A DNA stretch of 64,000 bases from Tridacna crocea (GCA_943736015.1 OX031070.1:20667673-20731672), one strand, 5' to 3'; positions 32,435-42,158 are shown, counted from the first letter of the stretch. Notes: a model not told the origin generated them from the letters alone. Numbers and translations are program-made.

Positions 32435-32657
32435 CTATAACCAGAAGACAAAATTTTTATAACTGGCCATAATTGAAAGATGTTGCAGACAACATAATAA
32501 ATCTTCAAATTAGTAAAACTTGTATCAAAAAGGATAGAAATTATTGTGTAAAACTAAGAAAATGCAGATTACTTTTATTTTCTTCTTTTCTCACAATGTT
32601 TTTCATCGCTTTTTTTCTTTAGTGACCTAAAATGCAGGAATGAATGGTAATTGTTAA
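32431..32657 (-). mobile_element. Family A MITE abutting the previous
   Basis: TTAACTATAACCAGAAGACA to AATGGTAATTGTTAA. The hairpin is decayed (AAGAAAATGCAGATTAC). It begins on the TTAA that ends the preceding copy. Confidence 0.75.
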
Positions 32658-32726
32658 AAACTTCTCTTCACTGTTGCAGAAAAATCAGGCCTGTGGGGCG
32701 ATACAAGCGCTAAAACGCCTCTAGTT

Positions 32727-34374
32727 CACTGAGTTATGGCCCTTTCATGAAATTTCTTGTCCGCTCTTTTTCTCATCAACTATTGGACAGATTTGGTTCA
32801 AACTACACAAATAGACTCAGTATCAAGCAGAGATGTGCATATCCTATTTTGGTTATTGTTTATTTAGGTGTCATGGAGTTATGGCCCTTTGATGATTCTG
32901 GACAAATTTCTTTCAAACTTCATGGATAGACTTTGCACTCAGTAAAGATGTGCATATCATAAATTGTTCTTAGTTAATTAAATAAAATTTCCAAGAGCTA
33001 AGCCCTTTTTTGTCGTTCTCTTTATGATGGTGCCCTTGCTGAATTGATGAAAATAAATTATACTTTTGATAGAATACTTTTAACACAGCTGTCCGTCCGT
33101 CCGTCGGTCTGTAGCTTTTTGTCCGCTCTATTTCTCATGAACTATTGGACGAATTTTATTCAAACTTCAGTAGACTCAGTATCAAGCAGAGATGTGCATA
33201 TGAAATGTTGGTTATGGTGCATTGATTTTTCACTGAGTTATGGCCCTTTCATGAAATTTCTTGTCTGCTCCTTTTCTCATCAACTATTGGACAGATTTGG
33301 TTCAAACTATACAAATAGACTCAGTATCAAGCAGAGATGTGCATATCCTATTTTGGTTATGGTTTATTCAGGTTTCATGGAGTTATTGCCCTTTGATGAT
33401 TCAGGACAAATTTCTTTTTTTTTTTGTCTGCTCTATTTCTCAGTATCTACAGGATGGATTTCAGTCAAACTTCATGGGAAGTTTCATTATGAAGTCAAGA
33501 CGTGCATATTGTAATTTAGTTACAGCTGAATGATTGTCAAAGGAGTTACTGCTTTTTCATGGATGTTTTTGTCTGCTCTGTTTCTCAATAACTGCCGGAC
33601 AGATTTCAGCCAAACTTAATGGGAAGTTTAATTATGAGGTAAAGATGCGCATATTATAATTTAGTTACAGTTGAATGATTTTCAAAGGAGTTATGGCCCT
33701 TTTATGAATTTTTTTTCTCTTCTCAATTTTTCAGTATGTATTGGATGGGTTGCAGTTAAACTTCATGGGAAGTTTAAGCATGAAGCTAAGATGTGCATAT
33801 TATTATTTGGTTATGGTTGAATGATTTTCAAAGCAATTATGGCTCTTTCATACATTTTTTTGTCCACTCTATTTCTTAATAACTACTCAACAGATTTCAA
33901 TTGTCAGCTCTATTTCTCAGTATCTACTGGACAGATTCCAGTCAAACTTCATGCGAAATTTCATTATGAAATGAAGATGTATTAGTATAATGTGTTATGG
34001 TTGAATTTTCAGTCTGAGGTCAAGATGTGCATATTACAATTTGTTTATGCTTGAATGATTTTCCAATTACTTACGGCCCTTTTATATTTTTTTGTCCACT
34101 CCATTTTGCAATAACTGCTTAGCAAATTTCTAACAAACCTCAAAGGAAGTTACCCTATAAAATAAATACATGTATGTGCATATTATAAATTGTTTACAGT
34201 TTAATAATTTTCCATTGACCGGTTTCCCTTTATTTCTCTTTTTTTCCAAATAGTCTTTTTTTTTTTTAAATCTTTCTTTTATACTAAACCATGCTGCATT
34301 CTGTTACAAAGATATGTTTTGTGACAAGGAGCTGGTGGGGGGTATGATCACGTTTAGTTTATAGCTCTAGTTTT
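32727..34374 (+). mobile_element. Pearl-like tandem core array P4
   Basis: Repeated blocks TCAACTATTGGACAGATTTG, AAGCAGAGATGTGCATAT and GAGTTATGGCCCTTT recur at irregular steps. A (GTCC)n stretch is at about 33092-33107. The array ends GGGGGGTATGATCACG, TTTAGTTTATAG, CTCTAGTT, a pearl-type 3' end. A matching head was not found, so it is 5' truncated or rearranged. ORFs of up to 156 codons are by-products of the repeat units. Confidence 0.7.
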
Positions 34375-34384
34375 TGCGGTAAAG

Positions 34385-34545
34385 GCTTTACTATTTACCA
34401 GATAAACCCTCGGGTTTTTCAAAACCAGTATTTTCCTCTTTTTACACAGTGTTTTGTATCTTTTCAAAAGAAGGAGCCTTTTGAAAACCTTATGGGAAAA
34501 GGAGAAAATGCTGGAAACTCTTTAGCAGACAATTACCATCATTTC
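34385..34545 (+). mobile_element. Family A remnants
   Basis: Two hairpin fragments: AACCAGTATTTTCCTCTTTTT (right arm) and GAAAACCTTATGGGAAAAGG (left arm). They are not in their normal order, suggesting a rearranged copy. Confidence 0.5.
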
Positions 34546-34574
34546 AGCTATGGATTAATGCTTTCTCAAACAAA

Positions 34575-34728
34575 TTAGCCCTTGTTTTTACGTGTCTGCA
34601 GTACAAGTCTTTTGAAAACACTGTGGGAAAAGCAGAAATTGCTCGCAGTCAGCAATTTCTCCTTTTCCCGCAGTGTTTTCTACCCATTTGGAAAACTTTC
34701 TGTCATTTGAACAAGCGTTAAAAAACCA
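34575..34728 (+). mobile_element. A/B chimeric hairpin MITE
   Basis: Outer stem GAAAACACTGTGGGAAAAG is family A, while the inner stem AGAAATTGCTCGCAG / AGCAATTTCT is family B. The left flank TTGTTTTTACG is family A-like; the right end is decayed. Confidence 0.7.
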
Positions 34729-34742
34729 TCTCTGTGTTTTAT

Positions 34743-34846
34743 AGAGTTCCCATTGAGAGGATTCTAATGAGTACCCAAAACATAGGGTTTAGAAGAGAAA
34801 TAATGATTTTAGAACATCATCACTCCCTCTTATCTGGAGCTCTGAA
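34743..34846. mobile_element. Family H half copy
   Basis: GGATTCTAATGAGTACCC, ATAGGGTTTAGAAGAG, CATCATCACTCCCTCTTATC, GGAGCTCT: the right half of the foldback at 27550. Confidence 0.7.
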
Positions 34847-34892
34847 TTGGATGGCGACAAGATGATTTTTGGGCCATTGGAGAGCCATTAAC

Positions 34893-35164
34893 TCATTGTC
34901 CAGGCTCCGTCATCGTAAGGCGACTGCTTGGTGACCAGCCGGCAGCTGGCACAAAGTCGGAGGGATGTCTGTAAGATGTCAGTACAGGCACCTTCCCATT
35001 TGTTGCTGACCGATGTATGTTTATTGGCCACCCTGTGCCTACCTGAACTGAAAAGTGCACGCACACTTGCACAGCATTTCCGAAGAAACTGCCCTCTGGT
35101 GCCCATTTGATTTGTGACTGGTTTAGCAAAATGTCTTAAAATTGTAGGCGCCTGGACAATGACT
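34893..35164. mobile_element. GC-richer element with 11-bp terminal inverted repeats
   Basis: CATTGTCCAGGC at 34895 and GCCTGGACAATG at 35150 are inverted ends. They are flanked by ACT on both sides (TAACT and ACTCA), consistent with a short target duplication. The interior (about 34910-35110) is GC-richer than its surroundings and unlike the other families. One copy only, so mobility is inferred. Confidence 0.5.
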
Positions 35165-35350
35165 CAAATCTTTGAATCGGCAAAGTTGAAAGAAATAGTC
35201 TGCCGCCCATTTTATTTGTGACCTAGGCATTACTGTAGTACGAGTACAGAATGGCAGGAAGACAAGTAAGAATTCTGAATTTTTTTGGACCCTGTACAGG
35301 ATCTGAAAATTTAGCATCCTGGAATAGAAAGGGTAGAGAACATTAGTGCA

Positions 35351-35577
35351 ATTAACCCTTAGCACACATTCCAGACTTTTAAATGTCTGAAGTAAGAAAG
35401 CATTTTAAAACATTGTGGGGAAAGAAAGAACATGCTGGAAGCTAGCATTTTCTCCTGTACAACAATGTTTTCAACCCTGTCATTGCCTATAATCATAAAT
35501 CAAGCCACATCCAAAATGCAGTTTGCAAATGCTTGCAGTTTTGATGACTCCAAATTTTTGTTGTTTGCTTAAAAGTA
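35351..35577 (+). mobile_element. Family A MITE, diverged
   Basis: TTAACCCTTAGCACACATTCC at the left, the hairpin AAACATTGTGGGGAAAGAAAG ... CTAGCATTTTCTCCTG, and TTTGTTGTTTGC at the right; the right TTAA is lost. Confidence 0.7.
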
Positions 35578-35715
35578 AATATGTTATAATTCTCACATGC
35601 AATTTCAAAAGACATGCGCTGCGGAGTTTGTGAAGTGCAGCACATGACGATTAGTATTCAATTGTTTCCAGATGTTAGCTATTTACTAAACATCAAAATG
35701 TTCGACTTGTCCAAA

Positions 35716-35938
35716 TTAACCTATTACCTTCCTATCCATACTTTTGACAACCCTGAGAAAGAAGCGTTTGGAAAATATTATGGGAAAAGGAAAAACTGCT
35801 GATAACCATCATTTACTTTTTTCCTTCAATGTTTTCTACCCTTCACAAAACATATTTCAAATTTTCAGTTACTTTTATGTTGTCATCTGCAAATGCTTCC
35901 GATTTGTACAAGCCTAAAATGTTGTTGTTTGGTAATGT
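35716..35938 (+). mobile_element. Family A MITE, diverged
   Basis: TTAACCTATTACCTTCCTAT to TGTTGTTTGGTAATG. The tip of the hairpin reads AACTGCTGATAACCATC. Confidence 0.75.
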
Positions 35939-36036
35939 CCAAAGAAATTGGATGGTGTAGGTCAGAGTGCATGTTCTAAGTCATCTGATCATGATTTACA
36001 AAGGCTCCAAAGGCAGGCAACAAGAGTTGTGAAAGG

Positions 36037-36268
36037 CACTTTACCCTTTACTAAACAGTCCCTGGTTTTTATGACCCAGAGGAAGAAGCCTTCTGAAAAT
36101 ATTGTGCGAAAAAGAGGAAATGATGGTAACCACCATTTTCTATTTTTCCTACAATGTTTTCCTCTCTTCTAAAGTCAAGTTTCAATTTTTGAGTCATGTT
36201 TATTTTGTCGTCTGCAAATGCTTTCAGTTTGGATGGGTCTAAAATTCTGTCATTTGGTAAAGAGTTAC
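36037..36268 (+). mobile_element. Family A MITE
   Basis: TTTACCCTTTACTAAACAGT to TTTGGTAAAGAGTTA; the hairpin has GATGGTAACCACCAT at the tip. It runs into an inverted copy. Confidence 0.82.
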
Positions 36269-36439
36269 GACAAAATAAACATGACCTAAAAAAAATTGAA
36301 ATTTGTTCTTGAATCTTAGAAAACATTGTGGGAAAAGGAGAAAATGCTGCTTACCAGCCTTTCTCCATTTCTTACGATGTTTTCAAGAGGCTTCTTTTGC
36401 AGGGCCGTGAAAATTAGGGATTATTAGGTTAAGAGTTAA
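36265..36439 (-). mobile_element. Family A MITE, 5' shortened
   Basis: Begins GTTACGACAAAATAAACATG, without the outer block GGTCCAAATTGAAAGC. The hairpin is kept, and it ends GGGATTATTAGGTTAAGAG at the TTAA that starts family B. Confidence 0.75.
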
Positions 36440-36663
36440 CCCTTTACTCCATAGATACTCATTTCTACGCATTGCTTGTTGGAGCCTTTGGAAAACATTG
36501 TGGCAAAAGGAGAAATTGCTCGTGACGAGCAATTTCACCTTTTGCCACAATGTTTTCTATGCTATCAAAAGATTTCATATACACATAAGAACGGCTTCAT
36601 CCTTGCTGTTATTTAGGGTCAATTAGAGATACCATAGAAATGCCTTATGAGGTAAAGGGTTAA
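36436..36663 (-). mobile_element. Family B MITE, intact
   Basis: 228 bp with TTAA at both ends. Terminal inverted repeats are TTAACCCTTTACTCCATAG and TGAGGTAAAGGGTTAA. The stem carries GTGGCAAAAGG and CCTTTTGCCAC, both arms changed relative to the copy at 18770. Confidence 0.92.
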
Positions 36664-36749
36664 GGAGAAGGATTATGTAGAAGAATGTTTTGTTAGATGT
36701 GTACTTTGTCTCATTATCTTCTGCAAAATAATAAGTGTTTTAGTTTTTC

Positions 36750-36840
36750 TGCATGCAGACTGTTTAAGAACATTGCATAAAATAGCAATTGCTATTAACA
36801 AGAAAATTTTTCTTTGTTTACAATGTTTTTGTGGAATTTG
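36750..36840. mobile_element. Decayed hairpin remnant
   Basis: AAGAACATTGCATAAAATAGC and TCTTTGTTTACAATGTTTTTG suggest an old A/B-type stem. Confidence 0.35.
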
Positions 36841-36904
36841 CCGAAAACAATACCACTGAGTTCAATATTGAATTTTGAAGATCATGCATTGTATTTTATG
36901 CAAA

Positions 36905-37110
36905 CTGAATGAAATAAACCTAATCGGTCTTATTTTTCTCTGACAAAATGAATTTTTATAGCACATGAAATTTCTAGTGGGAAGGGAAAAAAACATTGTG
37001 GGAAAAGGAGAAAATGCCGGTTACCGGCATTTTCTCCTTTTCCCACAATGTTTTCAAATCGGTTGTTTCTTAGGGTCGTTAAAAGTTCGGATTGTGTGGT
37101 GAAAGGTTAA
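36905..37110 (-). mobile_element. Family A MITE with recoded hairpin tip
   Basis: The hairpin tip is GCCGGT / ACCGGC instead of GCTGGT / ACCAGC, both arms changed together. The right end is GTGTGGTGAAAGGTTAA; the left side is diverged. Confidence 0.8.
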
Positions 37111-37112
37111 TG

Positions 37113-37270
37113 ATGGTGATGTGGGAAAGCAGCCAGTAGCGTGGAAAGAATATAGTGCAAAGCACTGGTAAAAGAAACTCCAGGAAAGCATGGATAGGTG
37201 CAGTGGCTACTGGGATATAACTGAAATAAAGTTGAAAACAGCTTTAAACACCATTTAATCAGTCACTCAG
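37113..37270 (+). repeat. Family G dispersed repeat, uninterrupted
   Basis: GGAAAGAATATAGTGC, CTCCAGGAAAGCATGGATAG, GGGATATAACTGAAATAAAG, TTGAAAACAGC. It provides the unfilled version of the site occupied at 2073. Confidence 0.65.
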
Positions 37271-37350
37271 AAAACAGTGGGAAAATAAGGAAATGCTGGT
37301 AACTAGCATTTGCTCCTATTCTTGTCAGACTTTCTATAATTTCATGGAGT
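37270..37350 (+). mobile_element. Family A hairpin remnant
   Basis: AGAAAACAGTGGGAAAATAAG, GGAAATGCTGGTAACTAGC and CTCCTATTCTTG. Confidence 0.5.
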
Positions 37351-37357
37351 TCTGAAG

Positions 37358-37384
37358 TAAAGGGTGTCCATAAAGTCTTGGCAC
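37358..37384 (+). repeat. Possible mariner-type terminal repeat
   Basis: GGGTGTCCATAAAGTCTTGG has the look of a mariner-family terminal inverted repeat. No partner end was found, and P3 copy 2 begins 40 bp further on. Confidence 0.25.
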
Positions 37385-37423
37385 ATGGTCAAAAACGCAT
37401 GCTTTTTCAAACAAAACAATTTT

Positions 37424-38015
37424 TAGCTCCACTGGCCAAAGGCCAGCGAGCTATTGTCATGGCGTTGTGTCCGTCGTGCGTCCGTCCGTTCGTCTGTGCG
37501 TGCGTCCGTAAACTTTTTCTTCAAAAAACTTCTCCTCAGAAACTAGTCATTGGATTTTTACCAAATTTCACAGGAATGTTCCTTAGGCGGTCCTCTTTTA
37601 AATTCCTTCAAATAATTGTGTTCCATGAAGAATTCTGGTTGGCATGGCAACCAAAGTAAAAAACCTTTAAAAATCTTCTCCTCCCCAACCGCTTATTGGA
37701 TAGCATTATTATTTTGCAGGAATGTTCATTAGATAGAGGTTTATAGAATTCCTTTTTTTAAAAAAAGATCGATCAAAAAACATGGCTTTTATGGGAGACT
37801 CATTTTCCTTTTATGGTATAAAGTAAAATCTTTGAAAAATTTCTTCTCTCAAATTATTCGTTGGATTTCATTGTTGTATTGTAGGTAAGTTCCTTTGGTG
37901 GCAAGTCTCTACCACACAATCCCAACTTTTAACGATCAAACTTGTAAAACTTCTCTTCACCGTTACAGAAAAATCAGGCCTGTGGAGCGATACAGGCGCT
38001 CAAGCGCCTCTAGTT
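37424..38015 (+). mobile_element. Pearl/Helentron-like element P3, copy 2
   Basis: Same head (AGCTCCACTGGCC), GTCC microsatellite and core as at 31370. The 3' end is GGCCTGTGGAGCGATACAGG, hairpin GGCGCTCAAGCGCC and CTCTAGTT. At about 37905-37942 it keeps TACCACACAATCCCAACTTT, a fragment of a family A left end. Confidence 0.85.
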
Positions 38016-38163
38016 ATGTATTGCGGAAGTCTACTGAGGATCAAAATCTAATGTAATCGTAAAGTTCCGTCTCGGATTAGCCTGCGCGGACTGCACAGGC
38101 TGATCTGAGACGACACTTTACGCAAATGTTCGAACGCCCCTTTTCGTGTGTTGCAAGCCAATT
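38016..38163. mobile_element. Family F right half
   Basis: ATGTATTGCGGAAGTCTACTG, AATCTAATGTAATCGTAAAG, core TTAGCCTGCGCGGACTGC, ending CGTGTGTTGCAAGCC. It starts exactly where P3 copy 2 ends. Confidence 0.8.
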
Positions 38164-38269
38164 ATAATGTAGACCTTTTTAATTCCTCTAAAACGTAGGG
38201 ACCTTTTTCGACAGCTAACGATTCAATCCTCTGAAACACAGACATATTATCATCTTATAAGCGTGACTG

Positions 38270-38335
38270 AATAGGCATACGGAATAGATTCGAGATCAGA
38301 CTGCACACTCTGTGCAATGTAATTTGACTTATACC
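38270..38335. mobile_element. Family C palindrome remnant
   Basis: GAGATCAGACTGCACACTC followed by GTGCAATGTAATTTGAC. Confidence 0.45.
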
Positions 38336-38449
38336 TTCGATTTAGTCCTTGTTATCGCCTGATACAGTAAAAGGGTTTTAAACAAAGAACGATACGTTTT
38401 CTCTTTGATGGATCAACGTTTCCGTTAACGAAATTACCAAAGTCGCTGA

Positions 38450-38637
38450 TAATCAACACCTGTCGAATTTGATAGAATTTATTACAGACGACAAAATAAT
38501 GCAACTCAAAATTTAAAATGTCTTTTGGAAAGGTAGAAAACACATCAGCATTTTCTCCTTTACCTACAATGTTTTGAAAGCCTTTTTCTTCAGGGACTTT
38601 AGAACTTCGGATTGGCCTGTACGTGGCAAAGGATAAG
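38450..38637 (-). mobile_element. Family A MITE, left arm deleted
   Basis: TTACAGACGACAAAATAATG, GGTAGAAAACAC joined directly to ATCAGCATTTTCTCCTTT, then TCGGATTGGCC at the end. Most of the left arm is missing. Confidence 0.7.
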
Positions 38638-38835
38638 AACCGTATATTTGCTTGATATGGCCATATGCACAAAGTAATTACCAAACGATAAGCGAAAATG
38701 CACTTGCCCACACAAGAAATTATCAAATCAATACCAGAAATACATTTTAGACGCGTCCTTTCATCTTTTCTGATAACATAATGTAGCATACTTACCCGAT
38801 ATCAAATTTTCAAACGGAACTTCTTTGAATCCTTC

Positions 38836-39053
38836 ACTTTTTACCAAACGACAAAATTCTAAACTGGTCCAAATTGAAAGCACTTGCAGACGACAAAATA
38901 AATGTAACTCAAAAATTGAAATTTGTTTCTAGCAGAGTTGAAAACATTGTGAGAAAGGAGAAAATGCTACCAGCATTTTCTCCTTTTCTCACAATGTTTT
39001 TAAAAGGCTTCTATATCAGGGTCGTAAAAACAGGGATTGTTTGGTAAAGGGTT
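38836..39053 (-). mobile_element. Family A MITE, symmetric G>A stem
   Basis: CACTTTTTACCAAACGACAAA to TTTGGTAAAGGGTTA. The stem has GTGAGA on the left and TCTCAC on the right; the tip is shortened to GCTACCAGC. Confidence 0.85.
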
Positions 39054-39256
39054 AGGCAGCTAAGGGCAACTCAATGGCTTTTTGCGGACATTGCAGATTC
39101 AGATCAGACTGCACAGAACGTGCAATCTGATTTTGGATCTAGTCTGTCCGATCAGGGGATGTTTTTCTCAAAAATATTATTTAAATAGCAACATCAAGAT
39201 TTCTTTACCATCGGTTTGGAAAGTTCATTTAATTTATTTAGCAAGATAAGGGTTAA
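39050..39256 (-). mobile_element. Family C MITE abutting family A
   Basis: TTAGGCAGCTAAGGGC at the shared boundary, stem GATCAGACTGCACAGAAC / GTGCAATCTGATTTTGGATC, and AGCAAGATAAGGGTTAA at the far end. Confidence 0.8.
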
Positions 39257-39400
39257 CTTTGTGACCCTGAAACATTCCGTTCCGGTCTTATTCCAAAGGT
39301 CTTGAGTAAGGTATTACTTGGCTTTTATCAATGATATTCTTTGCAATGTCTAGAGTTCTTCAATTAGAAATATCTCCATCGAAAGTCTACAGATCAGAGC

Positions 39401-39595
39401 TGATATTCACCAACCATTCTTAAGAACGTTCTTTGTCTTATTCTGCAGAATTTTCTCCATTTGTAAGTAAAACAACTTCTGATTGGCTAAACCATTCGGT
39501 TTAGCCAATCAGAAATTGTATTACTTACAAACTTAGAAAATCTTGGAGAATAAGACTAAGAATATTCATAAGAATGGTTGGTGAATACGGACCCA
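39401..39595. mobile_element. Family D foldback, near full length
   Basis: ATTCACCAACCATTCTTAAG at the left and TTGGTGAATACGGACCC at the right. The centre holds CTGATTGGCTAAACC / GGTTTAGCCAATCAG. Only the left GGGTCCGT is lost. Confidence 0.88.
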
Positions 39596-39649
39596 GGATT
39601 TCAACACTTTACTCATTTGATGCATTTTAGCGATGATTGTGTCTTTTTT

Positions 39650-41274
39650 AGCTCACCTGAGCACAACGTGCTCAAGGGGAGCTTTTAGGATCACCCGGTG
39701 TCCGTCGTCCGTCGTCCGTCGTGCGTCGTGCGTCGTCCGTCGTGCGTCAGTGCGTCGTGCGTCGTCAACAATTCTTTAAACATCAACTCCTCCTAAACCG
39801 CTGGGCGGATTTGGACCAAACTTGGCTGGAATGTTCCTTGGGAGGTCCTCTTTAAAAATTGTTCACAGAATTTGATTCCGTCTAAAACTCTGGTTGCCAT
39901 GGCAACGAAATGGAATTTTTTAGCAAATTCTTTAAAAATCTTCTTCTCTAAAACCGCTGACCAGATTTTAAAATAATTTCACACAGATGTTCCTTGGGTG
40001 ACCCTTTTCAAAAATTGTTCGCGAAAATTTGATCCGTCAAGAAACATGGCTCTGGTGAATGGGGGCTTCTTGCACTATACAGAAATGATGAAATTCTTAA
40101 AAATTCTTCTTCTCTGAAACCGCTGGCCAGATTTTAAAATAATTTCACACAGATGCTCCTTAGGTGACCCTTTTCAAAAATTGTTCGTGAAATTTTGATC
40201 CGTCAAGAAACATGGCTCTGGTGAATGGGGGCTTCTTGCACTGTACAGAAATGAAGAAATTCTTAAAAATTCTTCTTCCCTGTAACAGCTGGTCAGATTT
40301 TAAAATAATTTCACAGAGATGTTCCTTGGATGACCCTTTTCAAAAAATGTTCGCGAAATTTTGATCTGTCAAGAAACATGGCTCTGGTGAATGGGGGCTT
40401 CTTGCACTATACAGAAATGAAGAAATTCTTAAAAATTCTTCTTCTCAGAAACCGCTGGTTAGATTTTGAAATAATTTCACAGACTTGTTCCTTGGGTTAC
40501 CCTTTTCAAAAATTGTTAGCGAAATTTTGATTGGTCAAGAAACATGGTTCTGGTGAATGGGGGCTACTTGCACTATATAGAAATGAAGAAATTCTTGAAA
40601 ATTCTTCTTCTCTGAAATGGCTGGACAGATTTTGAAATAATTTCACAGAGTTGTTCCTTGGGTGACCCTTTTCTAAAATTGTTCGCAAAATTTTGATTGG
40701 CCAAGAAACATGGCTCTAGTGAATGGGGGCTACTTGCACTATATGGAAATGAAGAAATTCTTGAAAATTCTTCTTCTCTGAAACCTGTGGTCAGATTTTA
40801 AAATAATTTGACAGAGATGTTCCTTGTGGGACTCTTTCCAAAAGCTGTACATATAATTTTGATCCATCAAGAAACATGGTCTTGTGAATGGGGGCTACTT
40901 GCACTATATGGACATGATGAAATTCTTTAAAATTCTCTTTCTCTGAAACCCCTGGTCAGATTTTGAAATTATTTCAGAGAGATGTTCCTTGGGTGACCCT
41001 TTTCAAAACTTGTTTGTAAATTTTGATCCATCAAGAAACATGGCTCTCATGGATGGGGGCTACTTGCTCTTATACAGAAATGAAGAATTCTTAAAAACTC
41101 TTCTTTTTGAAACTGATGGTCAGATTTCGAAATGATTTTTACAGGTGACCTTTTGAAAATTGCTTGGCAAAATTATAAATTTGGTTCCAATGTTTGAATA
41201 CCTAAAAAAAAAATAGACTATGGTCATCTCAAAAATTCAGGTGAGCGATCCAGGGCCATCTTGGCCCTCTTGTT
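39650..41274 (+). mobile_element. Pearl/Helentron-like element P2
   Basis: The head AGCTCACCTGAGCAC and hairpin GCACAACGTGC lead to GATCACCCGGTGTCC and a GTCC/GTGC microsatellite (39699-39765). About eight core units of about 170 bp follow, each with AAGAAACATGGCTCTGGTG and CTACTTGCACTATA. The 3' end is TCAGGTGAGCGATCC, hairpin AGGGCCATCTTGGCCCT and CTTGTT. Same family as P1 with more core units. Confidence 0.85.
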
Positions 41275-42158
41275 TTAAGGTAGATAGCATGCAAGTCTTG
41301 CCTATGAATCACTAACTAAATTATAACTATGGCAACTTCTTTACGTGGAAACAGGGATAAAGGGGACTCTCTTACAGTTTGGTCCTCCGGCCGAGTTGTG
41401 ACGAATGGCGGTCGGGTTTCTTCGATTTCTCTAACAAGGGAGATAATTCGAATTTCAGCATTTCCTGTCGCTAAATTTCCAGACCATAGTCTTTTAGAAA
41501 ATGGGAAGATCTAACAAGTTTTTGAAAGAGTAATCATTTCTAGCTATCGAATCAGACAGGTTGCACTAATATAGGCTGGCTATACGTAAGCAGTTATCAA
41601 GATAAACCAGGGGAAATCTTATTATAGATAAATCCAGTCAGTTTGTATTTGTTGGTGAATGACTCCAAATGCAAATTTATCTATTATGCATGGAATGAAT
41701 TAAATTTCTTCCGTGAATGTCGTTTCTTCATTGGCGACACGAGTGGGTGGCATAGCGCGCTCAGACAGATCGGCACTGTCATGTTCAGTAGACTCTGGTC
41801 TCTGAGAAAGTCGATACCGCCGAAAACTTTTCTGTATTCTTCTGATCTTTTCCCCTTTAGATCTCTTTGCAAAACGTCCGTTAAGTCGATATTGTAGACT
41901 CATTCTTCGTTTCGAAACGTACCGTATCAAAAATTCAAAGAATTCGTCCGAACATTATTCAAGTACCTTCTTTGAGAAGAGTTACTGTCTGTTATTGTCT
42001 CCCTTGAAATGGCAAAAATGATGCGCAGAAATTACTATCGATAACGTCATTAAGTTGCATGGCGTTGTCTGAATTGCATGGCGTAGACTTACCACGTGGC
42101 TAGAGTAAAAAAAGAAAATCCTCCTAGTGACAAACTGACCAGTGGTATCAACAGTACG
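41275..42158. other. Unique sequence
   Basis: About 0.9 kb. Short overlapping ORFs near 41640-41930 show no recognisable protein family. Confidence 0.3.

Larger units (their letters stand above)
31370..32726 (+). mobile_element. Pearl/Helentron-like element P3, copy 1
   Basis: The head is a hairpin, AGCTCCACTGGCC / GGCCAGCGAGCT. A (GTCC)n microsatellite (about 31405-31450) and core segments (AACTTCTCCTCAGAAAC, CACAGGAATGTTCCTTAGG) follow. The 3' end has GGCCTGTGGGGCGATAC, inverted to the head, a hairpin GCGCTAAAACGC and CTCTAGTT. MITEs at 31860-32657 interrupt it. Confidence 0.82.

Noticed and set aside
33044-33514. 156-codon ORF on the plus strand, the longest here
   Set aside because: It lies wholly inside the P4 tandem core array; its segments repeat with the DNA units and no domain is visible.
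38352-38789. 145-codon ORF on the minus strand
   Set aside because: It runs through an arm-deleted family A MITE and shows no protein family signature.
41640-41930. Three overlapping ORFs with Arg/Lys-rich translations
   Set aside because: Two of the three are on the opposite strand to the other; no family is recognised.
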